From NCBI GenBank assembly GCA_041281825.1, contig CP166298.1, positions 5,394,001-5,458,000 on the forward strand: DNA of 64,000 bases, read 5' to 3'. The DNA comes from Paenibacillus_D tarimensis_A. Its GTDB lineage: Bacteria; Bacillota; Bacilli; Paenibacillales; Paenibacillaceae. Position numbers and translations under genes: made by a program. Below are positions 27,343 to 36,509 of this stretch, piece after piece; within the stretch, counting starts at the first letter, position 1; each line of letters begins with the position of its first letter. Under the pieces are notes generated by a model. That model saw only the letters and a program-made list of their open reading frames with translations. It did not search any database and was not told where the DNA came from.

Positions 27343-28413
27343 TTATTTTGTGCTTGCGATGGCGTCCAGCACCGTCTTGTACTGCTCGTAATAGCTGTCG
27401 ACGACAGGCTTCACCGCATCCTTCCAAGGCTGCAGATCCTGAACCTCCGTAATGATGGCTCCTCCGTCCCGTACGGCCTGCTCGGATTCCTTCTCGTATT
27501 TGCCCCATTCCTCGCGCTGGTAATCCGTCGCCTCGATCGCTGCTTGCTTAATGACATCCTGATCCTCCTGCGACAGCTTTTCCCAGACCTGCTTGGAGAT
27601 TAAGAGCACTTCCGGCACGCGTTGGTGGCTGTCGAGCAGGTAATGCTTAGCGACTTCGTAATGCTTGCTGGAATAATAGCTCGGATAGTTGTTTTCCGCT
27701 GCGTCGATGACACCCGTCTGCAGGGAGCTGTATACTTCCCCGTAAGGCATCGGTGTCGCACTGGCGCCGAGCGCCTCCATAATTTCCATGTTCAGCTTGT
27801 TCTGAATGACGCGAACCTTCATTCCTTTCAAATCTTCCAGCTTCGTAAGCGGCTTCGTGGAGTAGAAGCTTCGCGAGCCCGAGCTGAAGTAAGTCAGTCC
27901 CTTCATACTCGATTTCTCCAGGCTGTCCAGCAGCTCTGTTGCCGTATCGCTCTTTAAAAATTTCCATACATGCTCTTCGCTGTCGAAGATGTAAGGCAAG
28001 CTGAACACACCGAAATCCTTATTGAACTCCGCCATCGGTCCAGTGCTGACCCGCGTGAACTCGATCGCCCCGAGCTGCACCTGCTCGATGACCGCCTTCT
28101 CTTCCCCGAGCTGGGCGGACGGGAAGACGTCGATTGTAATTCGGCCGTTCGTACGTTCGTTCACCAATTCAGCGAACTTCATATCACCTTTGGTCGTGGG
28201 ATAATCAGCCGGATGGGTCTCCGCCAACCGGAAATTGTACTTCGGCCCCGAATCGGAGGTTTTAGACTGCTCCGCAGCATTAGGCTGCTCTTCGGATTTC
28301 GGCGTTTCCGTTGTCCCGCCCGTAGTCCCTGAATTCGTTTTTCCGCAGCCCGCTGCAACGAGCGCCGCCATTAACAGGACAATTAATGCACCCAACCATT
28401 TCTTTTTAAGCAT
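27343..28413 (-). CDS. TRAP transporter substrate-binding protein, DctP family
   Basis: 356 residues. Lipoprotein signal with VAAGC (Cys23), Ser/Thr/Glu-rich linker, then the DctP fold with AETHPADYPTTKGDMKFAEL and FPSAQLGEEKAVIEQVQLG. DctP proteins bind carboxylates; a salt bridge from a conserved Arg (here in MKVRVIQN) holds the ligand carboxylate. In this plant-polysaccharide setting a hexuronate or related sugar acid is a reasonable guess. A cre site lies at its promoter. A terminator-like hairpin (AGAG-CTC/GAG-CTCT, about 27305-27327) follows the stop. Confidence 0.92.
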   Translation of the reverse strand: MLKKKWLGALIVLLMAALVAAGCGKTNSGTTGGTTETPKSEEQPNAAEQSKTSDSGPKYNFRLAETHPADYPTTKGDMKFAELVNERTNGRITIDVFPSAQLGEEKAVIEQVQLGAIEFTRVSTGPMAEFNKDFGVFSLPYIFDSEEHVWKFLKSDTATELLDSLEKSSMKGLTYFSSGSRSFYSTKPLTKLEDLKGMKVRVIQNKLNMEIMEALGASATPMPYGEVYSSLQTGVIDAAENNYPSYYSSKHYEVAKHYLLDSHQRVPEVLLISKQVWEKLSQEDQDVIKQAAIEATDYQREEWGKYEKESEQAVRDGGAIITEVQDLQPWKDAVKPVVDSYYEQYKTVLDAIASTK

Positions 28414-28461
28414 TGTAAGTTGCCTCCCTTTATATATTTGCCTTATCGTAGTCTAATTATA

Positions 28462-28476
28462 ATGAAAGCGTATACA
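28462..28476. promoter_or_regulatory. cre site upstream of dctP-like gene
   Basis: ATGAAAGCGTATACA fits all fixed positions of the cre consensus, next to a TATAAT box (about 28455) 40 bp before the DctP start. A CACCCCGGTATGGGGTG hairpin with a T-run on the plus strand overlaps it. Confidence 0.7.
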
Positions 28477-28524
28477 CCCCGGTATGGGGTGTTTTTGTCA
28501 TAAAGTTATAACTTCTTGACATTC

Positions 28525-29817
28525 CTATGGACTGCCCACCAGATTCGGCAGCCACATCGCAATGCCGGGAATGTAGGTGATCAGCAGCAATACGGCAACC
28601 ATGACGATGAAGAACGGTATCAACGCCCGCGCTCCTTGTTCAATCGATACTTTACCGATAGCGCAGCCGACGAATAAGACCGTTCCCACAGGCGGCGTAA
28701 TTAACCCGATCCCAAGATTCAAAATCATGATAATTCCAAAATGAACCGGGTCCACGCCAAGCGCCGTTACGACCGGGAACAGAATCGGTGTCATGATTAG
28801 AATGAGCGGAGCCATATCAAGCGGTGCGCCTAGCACCAGCAGCAGTACATTGATGATGAGCAGAATAATCAGCGGATTCGACGAGATGCCCAGCAGCAAG
28901 TCCGTCAACATCATTGGAATTTTCAAATAGGTCAGTACCCAGGCGAATGCGCTTGATGCGGCGATCAGAAACAGCACCATTGCTATCGTACGGAAGGTTT
29001 TCAGAAAAATGATCTTCACATGCGACAACGGAATATCCCGGTATACAAAGAACGTGAGAATGAACGCATAAAGACAAGCGAGCGCTCCGGACTCCGTGGC
29101 GGTGAACCAGCCGGTGAAGATCCCGCCGAGAATAATGACACCCGTCATCATAGATAAGAAGCCGTCCGCAATCATTTTCGGCACCTGCCTTAGCGGAATC
29201 TTCTCCCCCTTCTCATAACCTCGTTTACGGGCAATGATATAGGATGTGGTCATCAATGCCGCCAGGAGCACCAGGCAAGGTACGATCCCGGCGAGGAACA
29301 AGCTCGATATGGATACACCTCCTGCGGCAAGCGCATACAGAATCATGTTATGGCTCGGCGGCATAACGACTCCTTGAATGGCGGCGGCCGACGTGACGGC
29401 AACGGAATAATCGGCGTCGTACTTTTTCTTCTTCATCATCGGAATCATGACCGAACCGACCGAAGAAACGTCTGCGGCAGCCGAGCCGCTGATATTGCCG
29501 AACAACATACAGGCGACGCAGTTCACCATCGCAAGCCCGCCCCGGATCGCACCGACAAACAGCTGGGCCAAATTAATGAGGCGCAGCGCCAGCCCGCCCT
29601 CGCTCATGATTTGACCGGCGAGGATAAAGAAGGGAATCGCCAGCAAAGGATACGTATTCACACCGTGCACCATTCGCTGGCCGATGGCTGCCAGCGGAAT
29701 GCCCAGCGTCATTGCGGTCAGCAAGGACGAGAGTGCCAATACCATCGCGATTGGAAATCTTAATAAGATGAGTATAACAAAGCTGACTGCAAGCACGATG
29801 ATCGCAACGGTTGTCAT
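28525..29817 (-). CDS. TRAP transporter large permease, DctM family
   Basis: 430 residues from the ATG at 29817, which overlaps the DctQ stop by ATGA and has GGAGGAG upstream; the longer frame upstream is inside the DctQ gene. About twelve membrane helices. The family motifs AIPFFILAGQIMSEGGL and LFGNISGSAAADVSSVGSVM are clear, as is PPSHNMILYALA. It forms the Na+-coupled transport channel with DctQ. Its terminal motif FGIIMILNLGIGLITPPVG is intact. Confidence 0.94.
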   Translation of the reverse strand: MTTVAIIVLAVSFVILILLRFPIAMVLALSSLLTAMTLGIPLAAIGQRMVHGVNTYPLLAIPFFILAGQIMSEGGLALRLINLAQLFVGAIRGGLAMVNCVACMLFGNISGSAAADVSSVGSVMIPMMKKKKYDADYSVAVTSAAAIQGVVMPPSHNMILYALAAGGVSISSLFLAGIVPCLVLLAALMTTSYIIARKRGYEKGEKIPLRQVPKMIADGFLSMMTGVIILGGIFTGWFTATESGALACLYAFILTFFVYRDIPLSHVKIIFLKTFRTIAMVLFLIAASSAFAWVLTYLKIPMMLTDLLLGISSNPLIILLIINVLLLVLGAPLDMAPLILIMTPILFPVVTALGVDPVHFGIIMILNLGIGLITPPVGTVLFVGCAIGKVSIEQGARALIPFFIVMVAVLLLITYIPGIAMWLPNLVGSP

Positions 29818-30329
29818 TCGGTCGTCTCCTCCTCCAGATATTCGTGCCTTGCCGTATGAATGCCGAACAGCTGCAACGCTGAATAAAAGCAAACCAACAC
29901 GCCCGTGACCGGCATAACGAAATACATGATACTGCTTGGCCATTCCGTTGCGGGCATCGTGTTGTTATGCATCAGCACGGCAAACGGCCCTCCGTATCTG
30001 ATCAAATAGACGCCAAACAGAAAGGTCGATAAGCCAATAACCTTATCAAGCGCTTTATTGAAGGCTGTGGGCAGCCTTCTGGCGAACGCATCCATCGCCA
30101 GGTGCAGCTTCTCGCGAAATCCGATCGCAATGCCAAGAAACGTAATCCAGACCAGTAATAACAGCGTGATTTCTTCCGACCAGAAAAAAACCAAATTAAA
30201 CAGCTTTCTTGTAAATACTTGCACAATGACGATCAACGTCATCAATCCGACCGCGCTGAGCGCAATCGCCTCAATCACCCGATCGATCTTTATGAATGCC
30301 ATTTTGATGTTGCGAAAAACCTGATCCAC
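29814..30329 (-). CDS. TRAP transporter small permease, DctQ family
   Basis: 171 residues with four membrane helices and the DctQ signature EEITLLLLVWITFLGIAIGF (about 50-70) followed by LHLAMDAF. It supports DctM in the membrane. It is first in the transcribed order DctQ-DctM-(promoter)-DctP-kinase-regulator. A cre-like site is 37 bp upstream of the start. Confidence 0.93.
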   Translation of the reverse strand: MDQVFRNIKMAFIKIDRVIEAIALSAVGLMTLIVIVQVFTRKLFNLVFFWSEEITLLLLVWITFLGIAIGFREKLHLAMDAFARRLPTAFNKALDKVIGLSTFLFGVYLIRYGGPFAVLMHNNTMPATEWPSSIMYFVMPVTGVLVCFYSALQLFGIHTARHEYLEEETTE

Positions 30330-30365
30330 CGGTTACGCCTCCTTTTATATCTGTCGTTGAAGTAA

Positions 30366-30380
30366 TTGTAAGTGTTTTCA
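30366..30380. promoter_or_regulatory. cre-like site upstream of DctQ gene
   Basis: TTGTAAGTGTTTTCA matches cre except T for the central C. Confidence 0.4.
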
Positions 30381-30544
30381 CGAAGCGATAACAGACGGTG
30401 GAATTGATGAAAACTTATAATTTATTGTGGTCGCAAGCAAGCAGAAGCGGCTGTCGCCGTACTTAGCGGGACAGCGCGTTGCACAATAAGCGGAGCCGTT
30501 TGTCGCTGGTGCGAGATTTCTTCCCTTACAGCACTCTTTCGGGT

Positions 30545-31245
30545 GCTTAAAAGAACAAAAATGTTCTTCTACGGAGCGAAAACGACCCATGACGGGGGCT
30601 GTAAAGAACAAAATGTCCCCTATGGAGCGATTTCGGCGCACGATGGATGCTGTAAGGAACAAAATGTTCTCTACGGAGCGAAAACGACGCATGACGGGGG
30701 CTGTAAAGAACAAAATGTCCCCTATGGAGCGAAAACGACGCATGACGGGGGCTGTAAGGAACAAAATGTTCTCTATGGAGCGATTTCGTCGCAAGATGGA
30801 TGCTGTAAGGAACAGAATGTTCTCTACGAAGCGAAAACGACGCATGACGGGGGCTGTAAAGAACAAAATGTCCCTATGGAGCGATTTCGACGCATGACGG
30901 GGGCTGTAAGGAACAAAATGTTCTCTATGGAGCGATTTCGACGTATGATGGATGCTGTAAGGAACAAAATATTCTCTACGGAGCGAAAACGACGCATAAC
31001 GGGGGCTGTAAGGAACAAAATGTTCTCTACGGAGCGAAAACGACGCATGACGGGGGCTGTAAGGAACAAAATGTTCTCTATGGAGCGATTTCGGCGCATG
31101 ATGGTTGCTGTAAGGAACAAAATATTCTCTACGGAGCGAAAACGACGCATAACTGGGGCTGTAAAGAACAAAATGTCCCCTATGGAGCGAAAACGACGCA
31201 TGACGGGGGCTGTAAGGAACAAAATGTTCTCTATGGAGCGATTGA
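30545..31245. repeat. 51-bp tandem repeat array, about 13.7 units
   Basis: Copies of a 51-bp unit follow each other without spacers; GCTGTAA marks start at 30598, 30649, 30700, 30751, 30802, 30853, 30903, 30954, 31005, 31056, 31107, 31158 and 31209 (one unit is 50 bp). Each holds GAACAAAATGTTC or a variant ending TGTCCCC, then GGAGCGA and AAACGACGC or TTTCGACGC. Unit variants are shuffled along the array. Because 51 is a multiple of three, frames stay open on both strands, but I see no ribosome site or known fold. Confidence 0.95.
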
Positions 31246-31258
31246 GTAATAGCGGGGC

Positions 31259-31345
31259 ATTCCCCGCCGGCTGTACGCACGCTTACGGAAAAATCGTCCT
31301 TCCCGATTGCCCTTCGGGTTGTTCGTATACAACTAATTCGCTCAT
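31259..31345 (-). pseudogene. 5' remnant of a GH28-like gene
   Basis: Starting at the ATG at 31345, the sequence matches the first ~85 bases of the intact GH28 gene (43058 downwards): MSELVVYEQP here, MSKLVVYEQP there, later VRTAGGE versus VRTPGGE. One base is missing after codon 12, giving a stop at codon 21. Homology ends where the 51-bp array begins. The ATG follows the GH43 stop by 3 bp, so a GH43-GH28 operon once stood here. Confidence 0.8.
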
Positions 31346-31348
31346 TCG

Positions 31349-32257
31349 TTATTCCTCTGGTTTCAGTTCTAACTCAAATTCTTCATCCCGATCGCAGATT
31401 AATAGTCCGTCAATTACTTTTAATGTTGCCACCTGTATGGATGAACGTTTTGTCTCGTAGGTCGATGTCTCGTTTCCGTTTATCCTGCCTGGGTGCGTAA
31501 AATAAAAGATATAGGCTTCCTCACCCTGAACAACCACATCTGCGTGCAAACCGATCGTTCCGTCGTCTTCTCTGCAGCCTGGTTTATCGAGTATCAACCC
31601 GTTCCGTTCCCAGTGAAACAAATCATCGGAGCGGTACACCCCTTGTCCTCTCCATTCATCCACAATCATCCAGTAATAATCTTTAAAACGGAAAACATTC
31701 GGCCCTTCATGTCCGCGTCCGGAAATAACAAGACCGACACGTTCCCAATGATACAGATCCTTGCTGTCTGCGGCGTAAGTATTGTTATTCTCCTTAAACC
31801 ACATCCGGAAGATTCCGCTCGGAAGCTGATAGATGCAAGCGTCAATGATGCTCTGTTCGCTTATTTGAAGGGTGGACTGAAACGTCCAGTTCAGCAAGTC
31901 CGGACTTGTATAATGGAGCATATCGGCCTGTCGGCCCCAATCTTCCGGAACACCTTGAATATAAGTGACGTACATATGATAAATCCCGTCATGCCAATAA
32001 ACTTCCGGAGCCCAGAAGGTATTGTGCCCCCACTCCCGCTCAAGTCCCGTCAACGTGCCTCTATACACCCATTGTTTCCCGTCGGTCGATGAAGCTACTC
32101 CGAGGTCGGTTCCATGAACCCAGGCGAATTTCCGGTCCTCGGCTGTCGCTCTGCGGTTCGTATAAATCATCCACCATTCCTTGGCCTGCCTGTTCCATAT
32201 GACCACAGGATCGGCCGCTCCGTCATAAATAGGATCCCTGTATAATGGGGCTTTCAT
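31349..32257 (-). CDS. Glycoside hydrolase, GH43-like five-bladed propeller
   Basis: 302 residues, no signal peptide, so it acts in the cytoplasm on imported oligosaccharides. The order of motifs fits GH43: AADPVVIWN (base Asp, about 16), FWAPEVYWHDGIYHMYVT (second acid, about 85) and HEGPNVFRFKDYYWMI (acid Glu, about 185). A GH117/GH32-type relative cannot be excluded. Its promoter shares a ~64-bp element with the GH28 gene. The gene behind it in the same direction is the broken GH28 copy. Confidence 0.75.
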   Translation of the reverse strand: MKAPLYRDPIYDGAADPVVIWNRQAKEWWMIYTNRRATAEDRKFAWVHGTDLGVASSTDGKQWVYRGTLTGLEREWGHNTFWAPEVYWHDGIYHMYVTYIQGVPEDWGRQADMLHYTSPDLLNWTFQSTLQISEQSIIDACIYQLPSGIFRMWFKENNNTYAADSKDLYHWERVGLVISGRGHEGPNVFRFKDYYWMIVDEWRGQGVYRSDDLFHWERNGLILDKPGCREDDGTIGLHADVVVQGEEAYIFYFTHPGRINGNETSTYETKRSSIQVATLKVIDGLLICDRDEEFELELKPEE

Positions 32258-32325
32258 CGATCATCCGCCTTCCGAAAATTATTGTAGCTTTATAGGTTAC
32301 TCGGGAAAAACTACATACAGAATTC

Positions 32326-32389
32326 AGGCTAACAAATAGGTCGTTTCTTGTCTACTGTAATTTCGATCATTTTTGTGCATTATTATTAG
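32326..32389 (-). promoter_or_regulatory. Shared promoter element upstream of GH43 gene
   Basis: Ungapped similarity to 43196-43259 over 64 bases, both about 70-140 bp upstream of a start codon on the minus strand. Reading along the minus strand it contains TGCACAAAAA, then TAGACA, 17 bases and TAGCCT, a poor promoter pair that suggests activation by a regulator bound to the conserved upstream part. Confidence 0.6.
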
Positions 32390-32452
32390 GATAAAACATA
32401 AACAACCCGCAAGCGGTCACTTTATTCGGTGCGCTTGCGCGTCACAATGCAT

Positions 32453-34717
32453 TCATCCATTCATTACCCGATCGTTTTGAAATCGCTGACGGTATTCTCC
32501 CGGGGTTACGTCTTCAAGCTGTTTAAAGCGCCGGATAAAGCTGGATACGTTATAGTAGCCTACTTCCTCCGCGACAACCTTTAAGGGCAAGTCGCTGTCT
32601 GCAAGCAATTGCTTCGCCGTCTCCATGCGAAGATTTGTCGTATAGTCCAGTAAGGTAAGGCTTGTTTGCGATTTAAAGTACTGGCTCATATTGGGAAGCG
32701 CCATCCCGTAATCCCGGGCCATGTTTTGAAAGGAAAAATCGCAATTCCGGTAGTTCTTCAAAATATAGTTGATCATGGAATCGACTGAACGTACAGACTC
32801 TTCAACGTCTTGTTCCGAATGTTCCAGGATCGAACAGATGTCAACACATACGGATCGGATCAACCGTTCAAAATCATCTAGCGTTTCAAGCCTTTCCAAA
32901 GTGAAGACGTCCGGATAATTGGAGGAGCCCTGATCGTCCAATCCCATATCGGACCAGGCTTTATTCACCGTGCGGATGATATCGTAGCATAGACTCCGCG
33001 CAACAATGACCGGAGGGTGATTCGTCCGGACATAATCAAGCATAGCGGATAAATTCAATTCAGCCTTGGCGGCATTTCCCGAACGGATCGACTGCAGCAG
33101 TTGTTCCATCCCTTGATGAGGGTATTCTTCGAGCACTAAGCGGTTTGTCGGGATATCTCCATAATAGATGGTCTGGTCATTGCCTTGAATAAATCGGTAG
33201 TCGGTTGCCGTATCGGCTTCCAGATAAGAACGGGGGATTCCGGAAAGTTCAGCGATACTGCCGACTCCTAGCGTAATGGGGCCTTCGGTCCTTGTACGAA
33301 GCTCTTCCCTAAAAAATTCAATGCTTCTTGCGAAGAAATCCTCGTCGATCCCATCGACAATGAGCAGGAAAACGCAGCGATTGCGGTCTACGTGCTCCAT
33401 ACCGTACCCTGGAAGGCCTAGCGGCAGCAGCTTTTCCATCTCTCCGACTGCGAGGCGTCGCTCCCTATCCGGATTCGCAGGCAGCTCCACAATAGCTACG
33501 CGAAATAAGGTGCCTTGTACCGGGAAATCGGTCTCCTCCCCATACAGGCGCAGTTCCTCTGCGGATGTAAAATCACCCTTTAATAATGCGAGCAGCGATT
33601 GATTCTTTGCCGCCGCTGACGTATACTTTACCCGCTCATCCAATTTTCTGTTTTCCTGAGCCAGTGAGCTGAGCGCATGCCGAACGGTTTCCAATTCATT
33701 TAAAGGCCTTGTCTCGGAAGGGTACATCCGTTCCGTTTCAAGCTTGAGCTGACGGATCGGCCGATAATTCCATCTCATGCTGAGGAAGATAATGAGTCCG
33801 CCTATCAAAAGGACAAAGGTGATCCCATACTGAAATACCCGCTGGGCATGCTTAAGATCATCCAATACGAACCGTACCGGGAGCAGCGTCACGAATTTCC
33901 AGCCTGTCTGATCGGATTGCACTGTAAAGAGATAATGGTCCTCGCCGCCGATCGACACGATTCTGTCCGATTGATTCGAGTCTGTGCCGATGATTTCATC
34001 CGCCATTTCCTCCTGAGCTTTCCCATCCGCCCCTACTCCTGTGAGAAGACGATTATCCCGGTCCAGCACCAATGTTAAGCCGCCCGTTTGAACCTGGTTG
34101 GAGAGCAGCTTTTGGATGGCGCTTTCCTTGATCAAATAAACAAGGGTTGCATAATGCTTGTCTTGATAAGGAAGGATGGGAATCAGTATCCGCATCAGAC
34201 GGTCTTGACCCCACAATGCGGCTGCCGGCTGCCGAATCTCGGTGGTTGATAACGTATTGAGATCTTGGGTAATCTGTTGATCCGTCCAATCTTCGAATGG
34301 ATAGATTTCCGTCAAAATATCAAAAGAATAGACGCTTTTATTGGTATAAACCGAAGATTCCCCACGGTAATAGAGCCATATCTCATGGATAAAAGGGGTA
34401 ATTTCGTAATATCGCTTCAATTCGTTTACAATTCCCCATGCTTTATACCCGGGATCGTCAGACACTCTGTACTGCGATAATTGATTTTGCTTGAGCATCA
34501 TCTGATACGTCGTATCTTCCAGACGCTTGAATTGTTCGTCCACGGCTTGCCTGACCTTATCCAGCGTGTTCTGGTTGCCTGCAATAACCTCTTTCTGCAG
34601 CCGGTCGACAAACACATTGTATACCACAAAAGTCATCGCCGAAATGGGCAATAACAAGACCATAAGATAAGTAACCAGATACTTGATAAATATCGGATAT
34701 CCTTTAACCCGCCCCAT
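32453..34717 (-). CDS. Membrane-anchored AraC family regulator, YtdP/YesS type
   Basis: 754 residues, same architecture as the protein at 17886: helix at about 12-32, extracellular sensor to about 290, helix at about 293-312, cytoplasmic region, AraC domain (about 650-750) with MALPNMSQYFKSQTS and VGYYNVSSFIRRFKQ. Located after the binding-protein gene of the adjacent importer and before GH43, it likely activates both, including the promoters sharing the 64-bp element. A stem CGCAAGCG/CGCTTGCG (32409-32440) follows the stop codon. Confidence 0.9.
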   Translation of the reverse strand: MGRVKGYPIFIKYLVTYLMVLLLPISAMTFVVYNVFVDRLQKEVIAGNQNTLDKVRQAVDEQFKRLEDTTYQMMLKQNQLSQYRVSDDPGYKAWGIVNELKRYYEITPFIHEIWLYYRGESSVYTNKSVYSFDILTEIYPFEDWTDQQITQDLNTLSTTEIRQPAAALWGQDRLMRILIPILPYQDKHYATLVYLIKESAIQKLLSNQVQTGGLTLVLDRDNRLLTGVGADGKAQEEMADEIIGTDSNQSDRIVSIGGEDHYLFTVQSDQTGWKFVTLLPVRFVLDDLKHAQRVFQYGITFVLLIGGLIIFLSMRWNYRPIRQLKLETERMYPSETRPLNELETVRHALSSLAQENRKLDERVKYTSAAAKNQSLLALLKGDFTSAEELRLYGEETDFPVQGTLFRVAIVELPANPDRERRLAVGEMEKLLPLGLPGYGMEHVDRNRCVFLLIVDGIDEDFFARSIEFFREELRTRTEGPITLGVGSIAELSGIPRSYLEADTATDYRFIQGNDQTIYYGDIPTNRLVLEEYPHQGMEQLLQSIRSGNAAKAELNLSAMLDYVRTNHPPVIVARSLCYDIIRTVNKAWSDMGLDDQGSSNYPDVFTLERLETLDDFERLIRSVCVDICSILEHSEQDVEESVRSVDSMINYILKNYRNCDFSFQNMARDYGMALPNMSQYFKSQTSLTLLDYTTNLRMETAKQLLADSDLPLKVVAEEVGYYNVSSFIRRFKQLEDVTPGEYRQRFQNDRVMNG

Positions 34718-34808
34718 CTGACCTCCCCCTTGCGATAGCGCAGCTTATTCCCGAGATGTTCAGAAGCGGATGAGGGTTGGACACCTGCTCGTATCCAACC
34801 CGGGTCCG

Positions 34809-36419
34809 TTATTTTCTGTTTTGGAATCTGTCATAAGCCGCTTGGTAAATTTGTATGGCTTCTTCAATGCCCATCTTTTTTATCGTATCGGCGAATTTAT
34901 CATAGTTGTCGACCGGTTCGTTGCCCATAATAAATTTGACCCACATCTCTCTCGTATACGTATCCACTTCACTCATAATTTTGCCCAGGGTCTGGCTTTC
35001 CTCTCCGGTAAAGGTGAGCGCCGGGAGCAGAAGCGACCGGTCGGCTTCATACCAGCGTTTGTTCGCTTCCTCCGCCTCAGGGTATTTCAACTCGAAGGAG
35101 GCCCATGCATCGTAGCTCATCACTTTCACCATTCCGGTTGTCGGCAGCGCATACTTCTTCACCGCTTCTGTCGGTACGAAGCCTTCCGGACTGTTGAAAA
35201 CGGCGTCGGTATATTTCTTTTTCCCGTTCTCTACCGTGTAGCTCACGCCTTCAATCCCCCAGTTCTGCAAATCGCTGCCCTCAGGACCGATCATGAAATC
35301 AAGCAGCTTGATCGCGGCAACCGGGTCTTTCGCCTGCGAGCTGATGACCGCGCCGTCGAGCGGAACGTTCTGTACCATCTGGGTATGGCCGCTGTAGGAT
35401 TTTCCTGCAGGCCCGATGGGCGGGCTCAGCCCAATCAGCTTGAAGTCCGGGACATTGTCCTTCATCAGATCTTTAAAGTTGTTAATGCCCGAAATCACCG
35501 CACCGTAAGCGCCGATGGTATTGTTGGCCATTTTCGCTTCAAACGCTTTTTTATCCAATGCCGCAAATTCACTATCGATTAAACCTTCTTTATACCAGCG
35601 GTTCATTGTTGCAACATATTCTTTAAATGCCGATTCATACGGACCGAACGTCACCTTTCCGGTATCCGGATTCAGATGGAAGGTGTCGGCTAAAATGCCG
35701 TAGCTCGGAGCAAACGATTTGATGCTGCCCAGACTGTCACCGCGTTCGCCCAAAGGGATCTCATCCGCTATCCCGTTGCCGTTCAGGTCGTTCTCTTTAA
35801 ACGCTTTCAAAACGTCGTACCATTCATCAATCGTGTTCGGTGCCTGTAATTCAAGCTTGTTCAGCCAATCCTCCCGGATAATATGTCCGGAGTAAGCAAT
35901 CCGCCTCATGTCGATATCGATTTGCGGGAACTTGGCAATGGTGCCGTCGTCCATCATAATTTGCTTTTTAATTTCCGGATGCTCGTCAAGAATCTTCTTA
36001 TAATTCGGCGCATGCTCCTCGATCAAATCGTTCAGCTTCAGGGCAATGCCTTCCTGTACCAGCTTTTCAATGCCTCCGGGGTAGTTCCTCGGCACAAACA
36101 TAATATCCGGATACGTGCCGGAAGCCATCATAATGTTGAATTGCGTACCGTCGCCGGGCAGCTGGTAGATAATTTTCGTATTCGTACGTTTCTGAATTTC
36201 TTTAAAGCCTTCGATGTTTTCAAAGCCTTTTACCGCCTTCGCTTCCATGTTCGTATTCATAAAGAAAGTCAGTTCAGACTGCTTTTGCTCCGATGCCTGT
36301 CCGTTGCCCGGCGATGAAGATGGTGCAGGGGCCGTATTATTGCCGGCTGAACATGCGGAAAGCGTGCTTAGGCCCATCGTCAACGCAAGAGCGATCCCCA
36401 TCATTGTCTTTTTGTTCAT
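34809..36419 (-). CDS. ABC transporter sugar-binding lipoprotein
   Basis: 536 residues, lipobox LSAC (Cys23), linker, then a solute-binding fold of the LplA/YtcQ class with the loop DLNGNGIADEIPLGE near residue 215. Third gene of the operon permease B, permease C, binding protein. An upstream AAGGAGG-like site (GGGAGGGTAAG) precedes the start. The neighbouring GH43, GH95 and GH28 genes suggest a pectin or hemicellulose side-chain oligosaccharide as ligand. Confidence 0.92.
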   Translation of the reverse strand: MNKKTMMGIALALTMGLSTLSACSAGNNTAPAPSSSPGNGQASEQKQSELTFFMNTNMEAKAVKGFENIEGFKEIQKRTNTKIIYQLPGDGTQFNIMMASGTYPDIMFVPRNYPGGIEKLVQEGIALKLNDLIEEHAPNYKKILDEHPEIKKQIMMDDGTIAKFPQIDIDMRRIAYSGHIIREDWLNKLELQAPNTIDEWYDVLKAFKENDLNGNGIADEIPLGERGDSLGSIKSFAPSYGILADTFHLNPDTGKVTFGPYESAFKEYVATMNRWYKEGLIDSEFAALDKKAFEAKMANNTIGAYGAVISGINNFKDLMKDNVPDFKLIGLSPPIGPAGKSYSGHTQMVQNVPLDGAVISSQAKDPVAAIKLLDFMIGPEGSDLQNWGIEGVSYTVENGKKKYTDAVFNSPEGFVPTEAVKKYALPTTGMVKVMSYDAWASFELKYPEAEEANKRWYEADRSLLLPALTFTGEESQTLGKIMSEVDTYTREMWVKFIMGNEPVDNYDKFADTIKKMGIEEAIQIYQAAYDRFQNRK

Positions 36420-36509
36420 TTGTTTCTTACCCTCCCTAATTTATTTTAATTCATATCAACATCCAGTCAAAGCTAAACATTCCCACCCCCCTTTGAATTT
36501 TCATGCTCC

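Noticed and set aside
30545..31245. CRISPR array
   Set aside because: Units are contiguous 51-mers without unique spacers, and there are no cas genes.
30543..31460. 305-codon plus-strand and 300-codon minus-strand frames through the 51-bp array
   Set aside because: They stay open only because the unit is a multiple of three without stops; no ribosome site, and one overlaps the GH43 gene.
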